In this document: positions 1-11,303 of the stretch, in pieces
Layout: each line of letters starts with the position of its first letter
Position numbering within the stretch: the stretch's first letter is position 1
Origin: Cristatella mucedo
Lineage: Eukaryota; Bryozoa; Phylactolaemata; Cristatellidae
Length of the DNA: 64,000 bases
Direction: 5' to 3'
Assembly (NCBI GenBank): GCA_009760855.2
Contig: WPIO01000033.1
Span: 3,183,501-3,247,500 of the forward strand
Translations under genes and position numbers: made by a program
Notes under the pieces: model-generated
Seen by the model: only the letters and a program-made list of their open reading frames with translations
Database searches by the model: none
What the model was told of the DNA's origin: nothing

Positions 1-204
1 CACTGGCTCGTCCTGCACCGGAGGATCTCCCGCTACTAATAAGGACGGACGTTCTGCGGCCGTGACCCATTCCCCAAGCTCAATAAGAAAATCTGTTTGA
101 TTTTTCTGGCCCTTAAAACGTTTTTCCAAATATCAAAAGTTTGGTGTAGCTTTGCGAAGTTTGTAGCTGGCTCGAAAAAGGCCTCGAGTAACAGAGATGT
201 TTAC
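1..204 (-). other. Gene A, intron following exon 6 (partial)
   Basis: This lies 3' of the gene A exon 6 donor and runs off the left edge. I see no transmembrane-coding exon in it, so the exons for loop C and M1-M4 of gene A, if they exist, must lie outside the window. Confidence 0.6.
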
Positions 205-336
205 CTTGTTGCCGTCGTCATTACCATCTCCCACTCGCCGTTGACTCTGTAGTTGTCTAAAGAAATGTTTGGATAAGTCACTGTCAGGTTCATCTCTGCT
301 CCGTTGAATGCCCAATTAGTGAAATGCAGCTTGCAC
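205..336 (-). CDS. Gene A exon 6: nAChR ligand-binding domain, end of Cys-loop and loop B
   Basis: This is a 132-nt exon of a nicotinic acetylcholine receptor subunit. Its first base completes the Thr codon left by exon 5, and the next codon is the second cysteine of the Cys-loop. It continues with the loop B segment FTNWAFNG, whose Trp is the aromatic-box residue of nAChRs, then NLTVTY and VNGEWEM. The donor is GTAAAC and the acceptor TTTAG. Length and phases equal those of gene B exon 6, and about 29 of 43 residues are identical. The acceptor is preceded within about 10 bases by an ATT-rich LINE tail. Later exons are beyond the window edge. Confidence 0.9.
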
Positions 337-344
337 CTAAATTG

Positions 345-868
345 ATTTAATAATGATAATAATAATAATAGTAAAATTGTACATAACCCTCAGAGAACTT
401 AATCTCTTTCTAGGCACTTCATATTTGCTGCAAAGGAAGAATAGTAAAATGATTGGTGATAGCATGCTCAATGAAAACAAGCATAACATGGTTAGAGGTG
501 GTATGCACAGGGTCAGAATGCAAATATGGTTAGTGGCAGCATTCGCAGTGTCAGCACGCATAAGCTCACAAGGAACGAATCATTTGGATACAATAAATGC
601 TGTGTTAAATAGATGCATTTTTAGTTTCTTTTTAATTATTTCGTCAAGTCAGGGGATGTCTTGACGCAAGTCGGAAGTGAGTTCAAGGCTTTGGGAGCAC
701 ACGAACTAAAGGCTTGATTTCCAAAGGTTTTGAGACTCATGCGAGGTATAAGTAAACGAGTATATTCAGAAACAGATGGTACGATGCTTAGCATGGTGGG
801 GAAGTAGATCTGACATGTAGGCTGGAGCCAAAGACTGAAGGGACCTAAAAGTCAGTGGCAGAAAATAT
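345..868 (-). mobile_element. LINE family L-B, 5'-truncated 3' end
   Basis: Read on the minus strand, this is the C-terminal coding tail and 3' UTR of an L-B element. It ends in the hairpin segment GCCTAGAAAGAGATTAAGTTC-like and an ATT-rich tail at 345-370. It lies in the same orientation as gene A, and its tail abuts the acceptor of exon 6. The body matches the copies at 33.2, 37.3, 52.8 and 53.4 kb. Confidence 0.85.
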
Positions 869-1221
869 ACGTCAATAGTAAAAGCAAAATCAATTGTATT
901 AACGTAGAATAAGAATGTTTACGGCCACATACGGATAAAAGTATTAAGCTCGTTGAGAACATTCCTGAAAAAAAAACATTTAATTTGCTATTCAGCTGAT
1001 ACTTGCGGTAAAATTGCTTCCTAATAAGCAGTCATTAAAATTTAAGTAAGAATAGCGCACGAAGAACACGGAAAGTGTGCTGTAGGTAGAATATTTAACC
1101 TAAGGAACGGCATTCCAATTTCAGAGAGGTTTTTATTGCCATTCACTTAATCAGTTGTAGTATTTACTTATAAATGGCGTGCATATAAAGATTAGGCCTA
1201 TTTATTAGATTTAAATCTTAC
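869..1221. other. Intronic DNA without recognised feature
   Basis: AT-rich sequence between two LINE insertions in the intron between gene A exons 5 and 6. I recognise no coding or repeat signal in it. Confidence 0.5.
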
Positions 1222-3012
1222 TATGTATCTCCGTCAGTAACTCCACAAAGTCATAAAGACCATGTGGGTGTTACGCAGGAGAGTTTTGTATAGCGCACTC
1301 ACAGCCTGAGCGGCTTTCGGTACGCATTCGGTAGCCAACAGACTTCGTCTCACGCAACAAAGAGAAAGTGAGAAGCATAGCAGAGTCAGGAGAGCAGTTG
1401 AGGTAGTGAGTAGCATAGAAGTAGCAGTTCAGGACCGCTGAAAAAGATGTGCCATAGTCAGCAGTTAGAAAGTAGTTGTCGTTGCGTAAGAATTGTGGAA
1501 GCGAGTTCCACAGTCTAGGACCTGCAGAGCTAAAGCTTCTGTCGCCAACTGTCTTTAAGCGGAGGAATGGGACAGCTAATTTATTGTCCACACAGGACCT
1601 GAGGGCGCGAACAGGCTGAAACTGATGCAGCAGTTCAGCTAGGTACGAAGGAGCCAAGCCGTGGCGGGCCTTGTGGGTCAGCGTAAGAACTTTGCTCTGT
1701 ATCCTTTGCTCAACCGGCAACCATCCCAGCTCTTTCAGCAAAGGAGATACGTGCTCAAAACGCTGGGACTTGAAGACCAGCCTTGCAGCCATATTCATAG
1801 TCCGCTGTAGTGGCATAATGGCTTTCTTTGGCAGCTCAGCCAAAAGGGAATTACAATAATCAAGCCGAGACAGAACTAAAGAGCTAGTTAAATTTTTTAC
1901 AAGCCACTGTGGGAGACAGCTGCTAATCTTGGATAGGGATCGGATGTGATGGCTAGCTGTAGAGGCAGTCTTCTGAATGAAGCTTTTGAAATTGAGGCAG
2001 CTGTCGAACACGACACCTAAATTTCAAGCACGTGGTGATGGTCGCACAACAGCATCACCTATTAGAACAGCAAAGCCCTTTAATCCAGCCACACGCTTAT
2101 GGTGTCCTATGAGCAGCAGTTCGGTTTTATCATAATTTAATTTCAGGAAGTTTTCCGACATCCAGGATCGAATATCGGCAAGGCAAGCATTCAGTTTCTC
2201 AGTTGCCGCAGCAGATTCCGACGGTTTAAATGACAAATACAACTGAGTATCGTCAGCATAGAAGTGATATTCTATTCCATGGGCCTTAATCACTTTTCCC
2301 AGAGGTTGTGTATAAATGGAGAACAGCAAGGGACCGAGTACAGACCCTTGAGGGACTCCACAGGTGACCCTTCTCATGTCTGAGACCTGACCCCCACACG
2401 ACACGGATTGAACACGATCAGACAAGTATGATTTAAACCACGCCAGTGCTTCGTATGCCAGACCGATCGTTGTTCTCAATCGTTCAAGCAGAACTTCGCG
2501 ATCAATGGTGTCGAAGGCAGCAGACAGATCTAGCAGAGCTAGGGCAGTGACATTCCCGTCGTCGTTGCCACGTAGAATGTCATTGTTAACACGGAGGAGA
2601 GCAGTTTCAGTAGAGTGCTGCCTCTTGAACCCTGATTGAAATGTTTCTGATATTCCATTATTTTCAATATGTTCAACTAGCTGCTTAGCAACAATTTTTT
2701 CAAGAATCTTTGATAAGAACGGAAGAAGGGAAACTGGACGATAGTTTGCTAGGACCTCTGTGTCTAATCCAGGCTTTTTGAGAATAGGTCTAACGATTGC
2801 CGATTTGAAGGACTTGGGGACGACCCCTTTTCCCAAAGAAGCATTAAAAATCTTAGTTATGGCAGGGCTAAGTTGGTCTGCAAGTGAAGACCACAGAGAT
2901 GCAGGTATAGGGTCTTCAGGAGACGAGCTCTTTTTGCTAGACCTTATTAAGGTAGCCACATCACAGGCAAAAACATCGGAGAACCTCAAGGCAAGACAAA
3001 TGCACTGCTGAC
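1222..3012 (-). mobile_element. LINE family L-A, longest copy in the window
   Basis: This is a 5'-truncated non-LTR retrotransposon of the CR1/L2 group. It carries most of the reverse transcriptase, the C-terminal region and a short 3' UTR. The 3' end lies near 1222 (minus-strand GGAGATACAT). The endonuclease domain is missing. It is inserted in the intron between gene A exons 5 and 6, in the gene's own orientation. Confidence 0.92.
1271..2989 (-). pseudogene. Reverse transcriptase of L-A LINE, interrupted by one stop
   Basis: RT motifs appear in order: YRPVSLLPFLSKILEKIV, then STETALLRV, LLDLSAAFDTID, GVPQGSVLGPLLF and the catalytic YADDTQLYLSF. The C-terminal module follows, with SRLDYCNSLLAELPKKA, LGWLPVEQRI and GPRLWNSLPQFLR. 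A single in-frame TGA at 2024-2026 replaces a Gln codon present in sister copies and splits the frame; both sides are otherwise open and in the same frame. The protein would reverse transcribe its own RNA at a nicked target. This copy cannot be autonomous because it lacks the endonuclease and carries the stop. Confidence 0.9.
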
Positions 3013-3386
3013 TGCTCAGTCATGTTACGATGCTAAACGAACAGGGAAAATAAATAAAATATCGCCATCAGGATTATAAGCTGGGAGTCTGCGAAGCTGG
3101 GTACACAAAAAATAAGTAAAATTACATCTCCTAGAAAAAGGAAATGATTTTATGCATCTTAAAGTTCACTCGCTAGAAAGAGGCTCTTAATTCAAGATGC
3201 AGCTGACAACTTGTAATCGGGGACTCTTGTTACTTGTCCAAATAGAAATTAAAAAACAAATTGTGCACACAATTTTGTAACGGAAAAGAGCTGCTACTGC
3301 TAATTTCTTTTAATAGCGGTGCATCCCTTGTTTGAATTCGATGTTTATTTTAAGAAAGCGTGTTAAAATACGAGGAGGTTACTTAC

Positions 3387-3533
3387 GTTTGATCATCGAA
3401 AGGAAAGAAGCTGATGTCAATTTCGCAGTTTGTCGAGTACTTTCCTCCAGGTATCCATAATATCGAGCCATCGTAGCTGATAATAGTTCTAAATTTATGG
3501 TCCACCAGTGAAGAGTGGTAAATATCTGTGGCG
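3387..3533 (-). CDS. Gene A exon 5: nAChR ligand-binding domain, first part of Cys-loop
   Basis: This 147-nt exon codes for IYHSSLVDHKF, then ILWIPGGKYSTN, the first Cys-loop cysteine and ISFFPFDDQ. The conserved FPFD signature is intact. The two cysteines, one here and one at the start of exon 6, are spaced by 13 residues as the family requires. The donor is GTAAGT and the acceptor TAAAG. It enters in phase 2 and leaves in phase 2, exactly like gene B exon 5; about 28 of 48 full codons encode the same residue. It builds the beta-strand scaffold and Cys-loop of the extracellular domain. Confidence 0.92.
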
Positions 3534-4454
3534 CTTTAATAAAAAAGTATTTATAAATCTCGACATAAAATTAAACTAATAAAGAATAAATGCACCCAGA
3601 ATATGACGTTTTCTGCAAATCCTACGCAGGAAAAATATTGCATACATAGCTACAGCGTAATACGGTTATGTGCCATGAATATCGTAGATGCATAATGCTA
3701 TCATTTTCAGTTAAGGTCGCAGGCTGGTTTAGTAACTTTAGGGGCAGAGCACCCATTAGGTAGCAAAGTGGGTAAGACTGTGTGCAATTTGAATTTCTTC
3801 CCCGCACAAGCTTTTCAGAAACCTCTTGGCTTTTCCCTGACCGACTAAATTTCTTAGCCGCCGGAGCATATTTTAATGATCTAACGCTTCTCACCGTCAA
3901 AATATAACGGGTTTGTAGGATGCTCCCAGTTCTCAAGCTTGTAGGCTAGAAATACCCGATGCAAAATAAAAGTAGAAGAAAAAAATAAGAAAAAAAAACA
4001 AGAAAAAAATAGAAATACCCTTCATACATTCCATACACCTTTCGGCACACCAGCCAAGGCTTCTCATGCATCGAGGGTGCCAGGTTCAGGCCCACACCCG
4101 CGCTTGCTTTTGAAGTTTAACGAATATACCAAATAAATTACATAAAAACAATAACAGGGAATTTCTATTGCACCCACTTAGAAGTAAATCTCGCAGGTAT
4201 TTTACATAAACTGTATTCGTTGAATTCTAATTCGATGCATGGACTTAAGGCCAGACTGAATCTGAAGAAAAGCCAATTCTGTCCAAAATCTGGGGAAAAA
4301 TTCGATAATCGACGTAATATAAGCGTAGAGTTTTTCTCAGTGAAAACCTAATTTCAAATAATAAAATTCAGGAGAAATCATTTGCCTATAGTATGATTAC
4401 CAGTAACAACTTAACTCGATATAGAATTAACCTCAATCAGAATGTCTTGCATAA

Positions 4455-4650
4455 CTGCCACTAACCACATTTGCATGCTGACCCTGTGCAAGTCACCCCT
4501 AACCATGTTATTCATTTTGTTTATTTTTTAAGCATGATTTTACTTACCATTTAATTGCATTTCCCTTTGCAGCAAATGTAAAGCGCCTAGAAAGAGATTA
4601 AGTTCTCTGAGGGCGCTTTATCAAGTACATTATTATTATTATTATTAAGC
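4455..4650 (+). mobile_element. LINE family L-B, 3' tail only
   Basis: The sequence contains the L-B 3' UTR, the hairpin arms AAAGCGCC and GGGCGCTTT around an AGAGATTAAGTTCTCT loop, and a terminal ATT repeat at about 4631-4649. It lies opposite to gene A. Confidence 0.85.
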
Positions 4651-5525
4651 AAAAATAAAACCAAGAGCTGTAACTGATGAAAACAAGGGTACTTTTACTT
4701 TATGGTGTCAGGGGGTGTCTGTTGCCGGACCAAGAAGCCATTGTACAATAAAACGATGACTGAATGTCAAATCTACCGCACGTATAGGCACAAATCGACG
4801 CTAGATGGTTTGGGAAGCCGTGAGCTAAAATCTCATGGGCCTGGCTAACGTTTAATATCACCTACTTTATCCAATCGAAACTTTGCAATGACCTAAGGAC
4901 CGGGATATGGCGCTCGTATTCTCTCTCTCTCTCTTTTTCGTTTGGCGTGGACATTTGCCTTAGGTCAAGAACGTGCTCTTCCCTAAAATACAACACTGCC
5001 ACGGGGGCTTAAAAGTAGATTTTCAAGTTTTCCTTTCAAACTGCTGCATACATTCCGGAAAAAGATAGACGCAGTCAATTCTCTCAAGATCCGATATATT
5101 CTGGAACAGAAAAAGTAGTTTCTCATCAAACCCTTCCACCCCCCTGTAATTACAATTGCATCAAAGTTAAAGCTCAAGTCATACTGTAAGCTAAAGATTT
5201 GACGCGCCAGAGCACTTGCTCACACATTGATCTACAGGAAAACATCAGAACAATCTTAGTGTGCTTAACTACAATAAGAGTTCGAACTTTTGAGAGTTGG
5301 ACCTGTCTCTCAGAACAATCTTCGCATTTTTCAGGACCTCGAACACTAAACTTTCAAGACAAAATCTCGAAGTGCCTCAAGATAATCGCTGTTTACCACA
5401 CAATCCATAACCAGAACCCAAGACAGCCAGCGTTTTAGAAAAGGAACAACATGTAGTTTCGTAATATGTGTGTCTTTACCTTAAACGAAGTCCAAGAATT
5501 GGATTCCGTGTCTGGGGGCATGGTT

Positions 5526-5650
5526 AATAATAATAAGAATAATAATGCACTTGATAAAGCGGCCTCAAAGAACTCAATCTCTTTCTAGGCGCTTTACATT
5601 TGCTGCAAAGGGAAATGCAATTGAATGGGAAGTAATAGCATGCTTGATGT
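5526..5650 (-). mobile_element. LINE family L-B or dependent SINE, tail fragment
   Basis: A TAATAA repeat is followed by CACTTGATAAAGCGGCC and the loop and second arm of the L-B hairpin, read in antisense. Only about 125 bp is recognisable. Confidence 0.75.
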
Positions 5651-6357
5651 TCTCTTTACATGGTACACGGGTTGGTTTAAATCAAGCGTTTAAGAGAGAA
5701 CCTCTCCTGCTTGACTCTCAAAAGTGTGCCAAGCAAGTGAACGAAGTGAAAGTGAAACATGAAGTGAACATGTGAACATGAAGTGAACGAACCGTTTAGC
5801 CCTTCAAACGATAATAATAATATTCTAATAACAATAAGTCATCTGTGTAACGCCCTAAGAAAATAAAATCCCTATCAAGGTGCTTTCACTGATTGGTTTT
5901 TAAGATGGCTTGCTCGGTTGCAAAAGCTAGCATGCTATATTGTCAAACTCATACCGAAAATTTGATGGAACTCGGCACATAATGCAGCCGCTGATGTAAC
6001 TGCATACTGCACTCATGCTTTCTGTTGCAGGCTAACGGCATTTCAGCCATACCAAGAAGCTTACACGGATACGCTATGCAAATATTAATATGGTAGTGGC
6101 TGTATTGTACGTTGTTTAAAAAGGGTGCCGGCTGGGTACTATGTGCAAGTAGTAACCATACAGGTTCAAATTCAACCGTAGCTACTAACTATTTCGAGGT
6201 AGGTCAGCAAACGGCAGCCAAAAAGCCTTAGTCTTAAAATATTTATAGCTTGGTTTCTTAGCAGCAAGTTTTAAGATTGTAGAGTTACCACTGATAGGTT
6301 TTCTCATTCAACAGCCTCATTTATGTTTCGTCGGAAGAGTAATAACGGATATCCTCA

Positions 6358-6436
6358 TCGCTGACCGTGGGCAATAAAGGATCGCCCACTAAAGGACTCG
6401 AGCCCAAGACCTGGGTCATGAAGAGCGAGCACCATA
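6358..6436 (-). mobile_element. SINE S1 fragment (antisense)
   Basis: An antisense match to the S1 tRNA-like head: GATCGCCCAC, an antisense B-box-like GGACTCGAGCCC and GACCTGGGTC. It is partial and diverged. Confidence 0.55.
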
Positions 6437-7814
6437 CCCCCGGGCTATAATACAGGGAGGTTAACCATTTTTTACAGACAGTAATAAAAAAATACTTGAC
6501 GGTCAAAATGCCTTTAGACCAAGTGATCAAGGCGGAATTCTAGGCGGCAGATTTGCTGTGGTGGCAAGCAAGGGATCCTCAAGTTCAGTGCTGAAATGAA
6601 GATATTTTTTATTCTATTGGCAAGGCACGATCCAACTTTGTCTGACGTGATAACTAACCAATCATGCATTTTCAAATTTAATTATAAGTAGCCATTCTTT
6701 GCACTAAAACCATAAAGGCGATTAAGGCAGCATATTCAGTGCATCCTGCATGCACGAAAAAAGCTAGCTAAATGGCAGCTTCAAGTAAACAACGAAGTTG
6801 CCCGCTTGTTACCTATTCTGCAAAGCGATGTCGGGCAGCCAAATCATATCTGATCGCAAAACCACGTGGTCAATGCTGCTGTATTCGCTCACATCCCACA
6901 AGAGGCGCTCGTCTTTCCATGTCTACAAAGCCGATGTGCCACTTAAATGACATCAGAGCTTACGAATCCTCTTTGTGCTGTGCGGCTCGAAAGAAAGTTT
7001 GATGTTCTTTTGCTGGATCGTTCAGGATGAGGCTTACAATTTCATCCCTGTTCTTGCGTGCTGAGGCATCTATGTTACGCATTTATCAAATGTGGTACGA
7101 AATTTCTGGCAGCAGGCAAAAGGCTAAGTATGTTGAGTTTTAATTAAGTACTTCAGGGTTTGGAAGTCAATTTCTTCACTTCTGTACTGTAAGTACTCCA
7201 AGATGCTAGATTTTGTGTAAATATCCATGCAGATACTAACAGAATGGAATCAGTTTACGTAAAAATATTAATTACGTATAACTGCACGGCATGAGCCTGT
7301 GAATACTAATTTTCTTTGGTTTTTCAAGGACTTGTCAGAAATTCTATTGTGATCAATAGATTGACAAGCAGCGTTTCTTTGGCGATAAGTAAGCATGGAA
7401 ATGAGCATTAAATTCTGATATTTCCTCAAGTTCCGAGACCGGCTCAGGTTTTTCTCTATGAAAATTACATAAATTGCAAAAGAATTTGATAAGATAAGTC
7501 CACGCTCATTATTTTTTACACCCATCACACCTTCATCTATCTCTCTTGAGCGTCTCAGAAAATTTACCTTTCGCTGCCTTAAATGCTAAAATTCCAGCTA
7601 TCGAAGCTTTGCTCATAGATATGCAAACTCTAGAAGTTAAAAAAAGATAAAACCGAGCTGATTTCATCCGCATGCCTATTTTGACTGCAAGGTCTGACTA
7701 AATTTAAAGGATTCGTAAATTTTTCTGACGAACCTGTTAGTACGATTTAAACTTTAGCCGCAGAGACTCTGATCTTCAAAGTAGTTAACAGTAGTTCTCA
7801 AAATACACGTTAGC

Positions 7815-7912
7815 GTTCTGACGTCTGATGGGAGGAGCCCAGACGCACGTCCGAAAGGTGGAATTCCACGAACGCCACCTGACTGGGATGAGGCGGCTAC
7901 GTGCGTCAATGC
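7815..7912 (-). pseudogene. Gene A exon 4-like segment, damaged nAChR loop A exon
   Basis: An acceptor-like TTCCAG leads into 98 nt that align at DNA level with the 110-nt exon 4 of nAChR genes, but with net loss of bases. Fragments of the expected protein occur in different frames: ASSQSGGVRGIPP in one, HLSD in another and VWAPPIRRQNA in the third. The expected W-x-P-D loop A motif is not continuous in any frame, and no GT follows the expected end at AAC. One frame stays open and, with a weak GTGTAT donor after 104 nt (to 7809), would keep phases 0 and 2 while losing loop A. It is either a decayed exon or a radically altered one. No intact exon 4 was seen elsewhere. Confidence 0.55.
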
Positions 7913-9377
7913 CTGGAATTTCAGCGGTGGCAACACGACCCGCAATCTGCCCATAGCAGTTGCATTCATAGTAATTATGCAATAGGGCTGATAGTATAAA
8001 GTTATCCACTTTACTGTTCACCGCTCGCAGCTATTGTTGTGAAAGGTGTTGTGCTTTTGACGCAGGAAAGCTATAATCGCATTGCAGTTCGTATCTTCTG
8101 ATTGCAGATGAGGTGTAAAAGTGACTTTCAGATGTAAGACTTGGCTTGAAACAGAAGCAATTATTGCACAGTGTAGTTGCGAATGAGCAATATAAATTTG
8201 AACAAATAATATTATCTTAAAAGATGCAAACTTAGTGAATAGCGTAGAATGGGCATATTGACAGGTGTGTCTGGTTCACACAGAGGAGGGGCAAAAGTGA
8301 TGCAACTTGGAAGTTTTTTGACTAAAGGGCAAGACCTTCACCAAGGAGCATCAATACCTGGTCAAAAAATTGAAGAAAAAATAAAATGACCAAGTGGCAA
8401 GATAGATATAAAAAATGTAGGATATGTAGCTAGATGAGTAGCAATTAACCACAAATGTGTCTTAAGGCTTAACAATTTCCTGCAGTTGAGAGTCAAATAC
8501 CAAGGAGTTTTTAGGTTCTTCAATGCGTTTGAAAACGTGGTATTCTCGCTTTATTGTAGAAAGTATTGGCAACTAGTTTATGGAAATGGTTGCCATTTAT
8601 TCTGAAACCCATGTAATGGCAAAGTCAAGTAACAGGCAAGCTGAGAAGGGATTATTTATCATGCAAGCCTTTCACTAAGTGCCGAGAAGGGTTGAGCTAC
8701 GAATCATATCGCGAAACATGGAGACTGAGTTGAATTTTCTCCTACATTTTTATGGTATTTTGTTTGTTAATTTAATAGTTAAAAGGCACAAAAATACGGT
8801 ATTGTAAGAGATTGTTTACCATTTTGTAACTTTAAGGACACATTTCCTGAAGAAACGATACCGCTAATGAAGCAGCTGGGTTTAACATTTATTTTAGGTT
8901 TAACTCTTAGACAGAGAACGTGTTAGTTCTTTGAGCTGCTCTCGGCTGTAACGAGATTAAATATTTGCATATAAATTGTGTTAAAGCATATTTATCTTTG
9001 TGTATAGGATCTTTCCTAACTATTGAGAGAATTTTTCTTCATGTGAACTACCTTGCTATTGAAGACTAAATATCTGACCTCGATTTGTTCTCTATTCAGC
9101 AGTTAAGCGTCTTTACCTTATTGCTACTGGCGTATAGCTGAAGAAATATTTCATCAAAATTAAATTGAGAGCATACCAAATCAGGTAATATAGAAAATTA
9201 TTCCATTCATCGGCATGCCAATTACAATATAGCCTTCAGTACTGAAGATTCTGTATGTATGACCCCGGAACCCTCAATATATCTTAAACTATTGGCTGGA
9301 TTGGGAAAGTCAGATAAATGCATGCGCGAAGCCACCAGACGCCTAGTAATTTGAATAAAATAGAAATACTCCTGACA

Positions 9378-10400
9378 GCTATATTTGTCACTCAAACCAT
9401 CGAAATCTGCTGCAGCAGCTGATAAATTGAATGCTTGCCTTGCCGACATTTGATCCCGGATGTCGGTAAACTTCTTGAAACTAAATGACGATGAAACTGA
9501 AATGCTGCTCATAGGACCCTCTAAGCGTGTAACTGGATTAAAAGGCTTTGCCCTTCTAATAGGTGATGCTGTTATGCGACCATCACCATGTGCTCAAAAT
9601 TTAGCTGTCGTTTTAGACAGCTGCCTAAACTTTGAAAGCTTGATTGAGAAGACTGCTTCTACAGCTAGCCATCACGTCCGATCCCTATCTAAGATATAAG
9701 GAGCAGTCTCTCACAGTGGCTTGGAAAAAATGAAATAGCTCCTTAGTTCTGTATCGGCTAGATTCCCTTTTTCCATAATTTTTAATTCCCTTTTGGCTGG
9801 ACTATAAAAAAAGCAACTAGGCCACTGCAGCTGACTATGAATATGCTGCAAGGCTAGTTTTCAAGTCCCGGAGGTTTGACCACGAGTCTCCTTTGCTAAA
9901 AGAGCTGAATGGCTGCCGATTGATCAACGAATACAGAGCAAAGTTCTTAAGCTGTCCCACAAGGCCCACCATGGCTTGGCTCCTTTGTACCTAGCTGAAC
10001 TGCTGCACCAGTTTCAGCCTGTTCGCGCCCTCAGGTCCTGTGTGGACAATAAATTAGCTGTTTCATTCCTCCGCTTAAAGACAGTTGGCGACAGATGCTC
10101 TAGCTCTGCAGGTCCTAGACTGTGGAATTCTTGCGAAACGACAACTACTCTCTTGCTGCCGACTATGACTCATCCTTTTCAGCGGTCCTGAGCTGCTACT
10201 TCCATGATACTTACTACCTCAACTGCTCTCCGGACTCTGCTATGCTTCCCACTTTCTCTTTGTTGCGTGAGACGAAGTCTGTGGGCTACCGAATTCTTAC
10301 CGAAAACCGCCTAGGCTGTGCGCTATAAAAAAACTCTCCTGCTTAACACCCACACAGTCTTTGTGGCTTTGTGGAGTTACAGACGGAGATACATTGCATT
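9378..10400 (+). mobile_element. LINE family L-A, C-terminal RT fragment
   Basis: Translation fragments match the L-A element: FLKLNDDETEMLLIGPSKR, LDSCLNF, YLAELLHQFQPVRALRSC and VDNKLAVSFLRLKTVGDR. Frameshifts and stops break the frame around 9700-9970 and 10120. The 3' end near 10400 has ACGGAGATACATTGC. It lies opposite to gene A. Confidence 0.9.
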
Positions 10401-10448
10401 CCATTAGAGCCAAAAATGATTTAACTTTGAATCTAATGTAATGCATTT

Positions 10449-11303
10449 ACGTCTGTAAATCTACAAAGTCATAAAGACTATGTGGGTGTTACGCAGGAGA
10501 GTTTCGTATAGCGCACTCACAGCCTAAGCGGCTTTCGGTAAGAATTCGGTAGCCCACAGACTTCGTCTCATGCAACAAAGAGAAAGTGGGAAGCATAGCA
10601 GAGTCAGGAGAGAAGTTGAGGCAGTGAGCAGCATGAAAGTAGCAGCTAAGGACCACTGAAAAGAATGTGTCATAGTCGGCAGCAGGAGAGTAGTTGTCGT
10701 TTTGCAAGAATTGGGGAGCGAATTCCACATCCTAGTACCTGCAGAGCTAAAGCTTCTGTCGCCAACGGTCTTTAAGCGGAGGAATGGAACAGCTAATTTA
10801 TTGTCCACACAGGACCTGAGGGCGCGAAGAGGCTGAAACTGGTGCAGCAGTTCAGCTAGGTACGAAGGAGCCAAGCCATGGTGGGCCTTGTGGGTCAGCT
10901 TAAGAACTCTGCTCTGTATTCGTTGATCAACCGGCACACATCCTGGCTCTTTTAGCAAAAGAGACACTTGCTCAAACCTCTGGGACCTGAAAACTAGCCT
11001 CGCAGCCATATTCTTGGTCAGCCACAGTGGCCTAGGTGCTTTCTTTGGTAGCCCAGCCAAAAGGGAATTACAATAACCAAGCCGAGACAGAACCAAGGAG
11101 CTAGTTAAATGTTTTGGAAGCCACTGTGGACGATAGCTCCTAATCTTGGATAGGGATCGGACGTGATGGGTAGCTGTAGAAGCAATCTTCTGAATGAAGC
11201 TTGTAAAATTTAGGCAGCTGTCGAAAACAGCACCTACGTTTTGAGCACGTGGGGATGGTCGCACAACAGCATCACCTATTAGAAGAGCAAGGAGGCTTTG
11301 CAA
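10449..11303 (-). mobile_element. LINE family L-A, C-terminal RT fragment
   Basis: A minus-strand 259-codon open frame (10524-11303) carries the L-A C-terminal region, including GAVFDSCLNFTSFIQK, LVLSRLGYCNSLLAGLPKKA and AELLHQFQPLRALRSC. It has the Gln codon that is a stop in the copies at 1222 and 19917. It sits tail to tail with the plus-strand copy ending near 10400, with a spacer of about 50 bp. Confidence 0.9.

Larger units (their letters stand above)
3534..7814. other. Gene A intron between damaged exon 4 and exon 5
   Basis: 4.3 kb of intronic DNA. It holds two L-B LINE tails and an antisense SINE S1 fragment, which are listed separately. A short GTGAA-rich imperfect repeat lies at about 5740-5790. 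I looked here for an intact nAChR exon 4 (W-x-P-D signature) and saw none, but I could only scan by eye. Confidence 0.5.

Noticed and set aside
1-204. A further gene A exon (loop C to M2) at the left edge
   Set aside because: No YxCC, M1 or M2 signature in any minus-strand frame.
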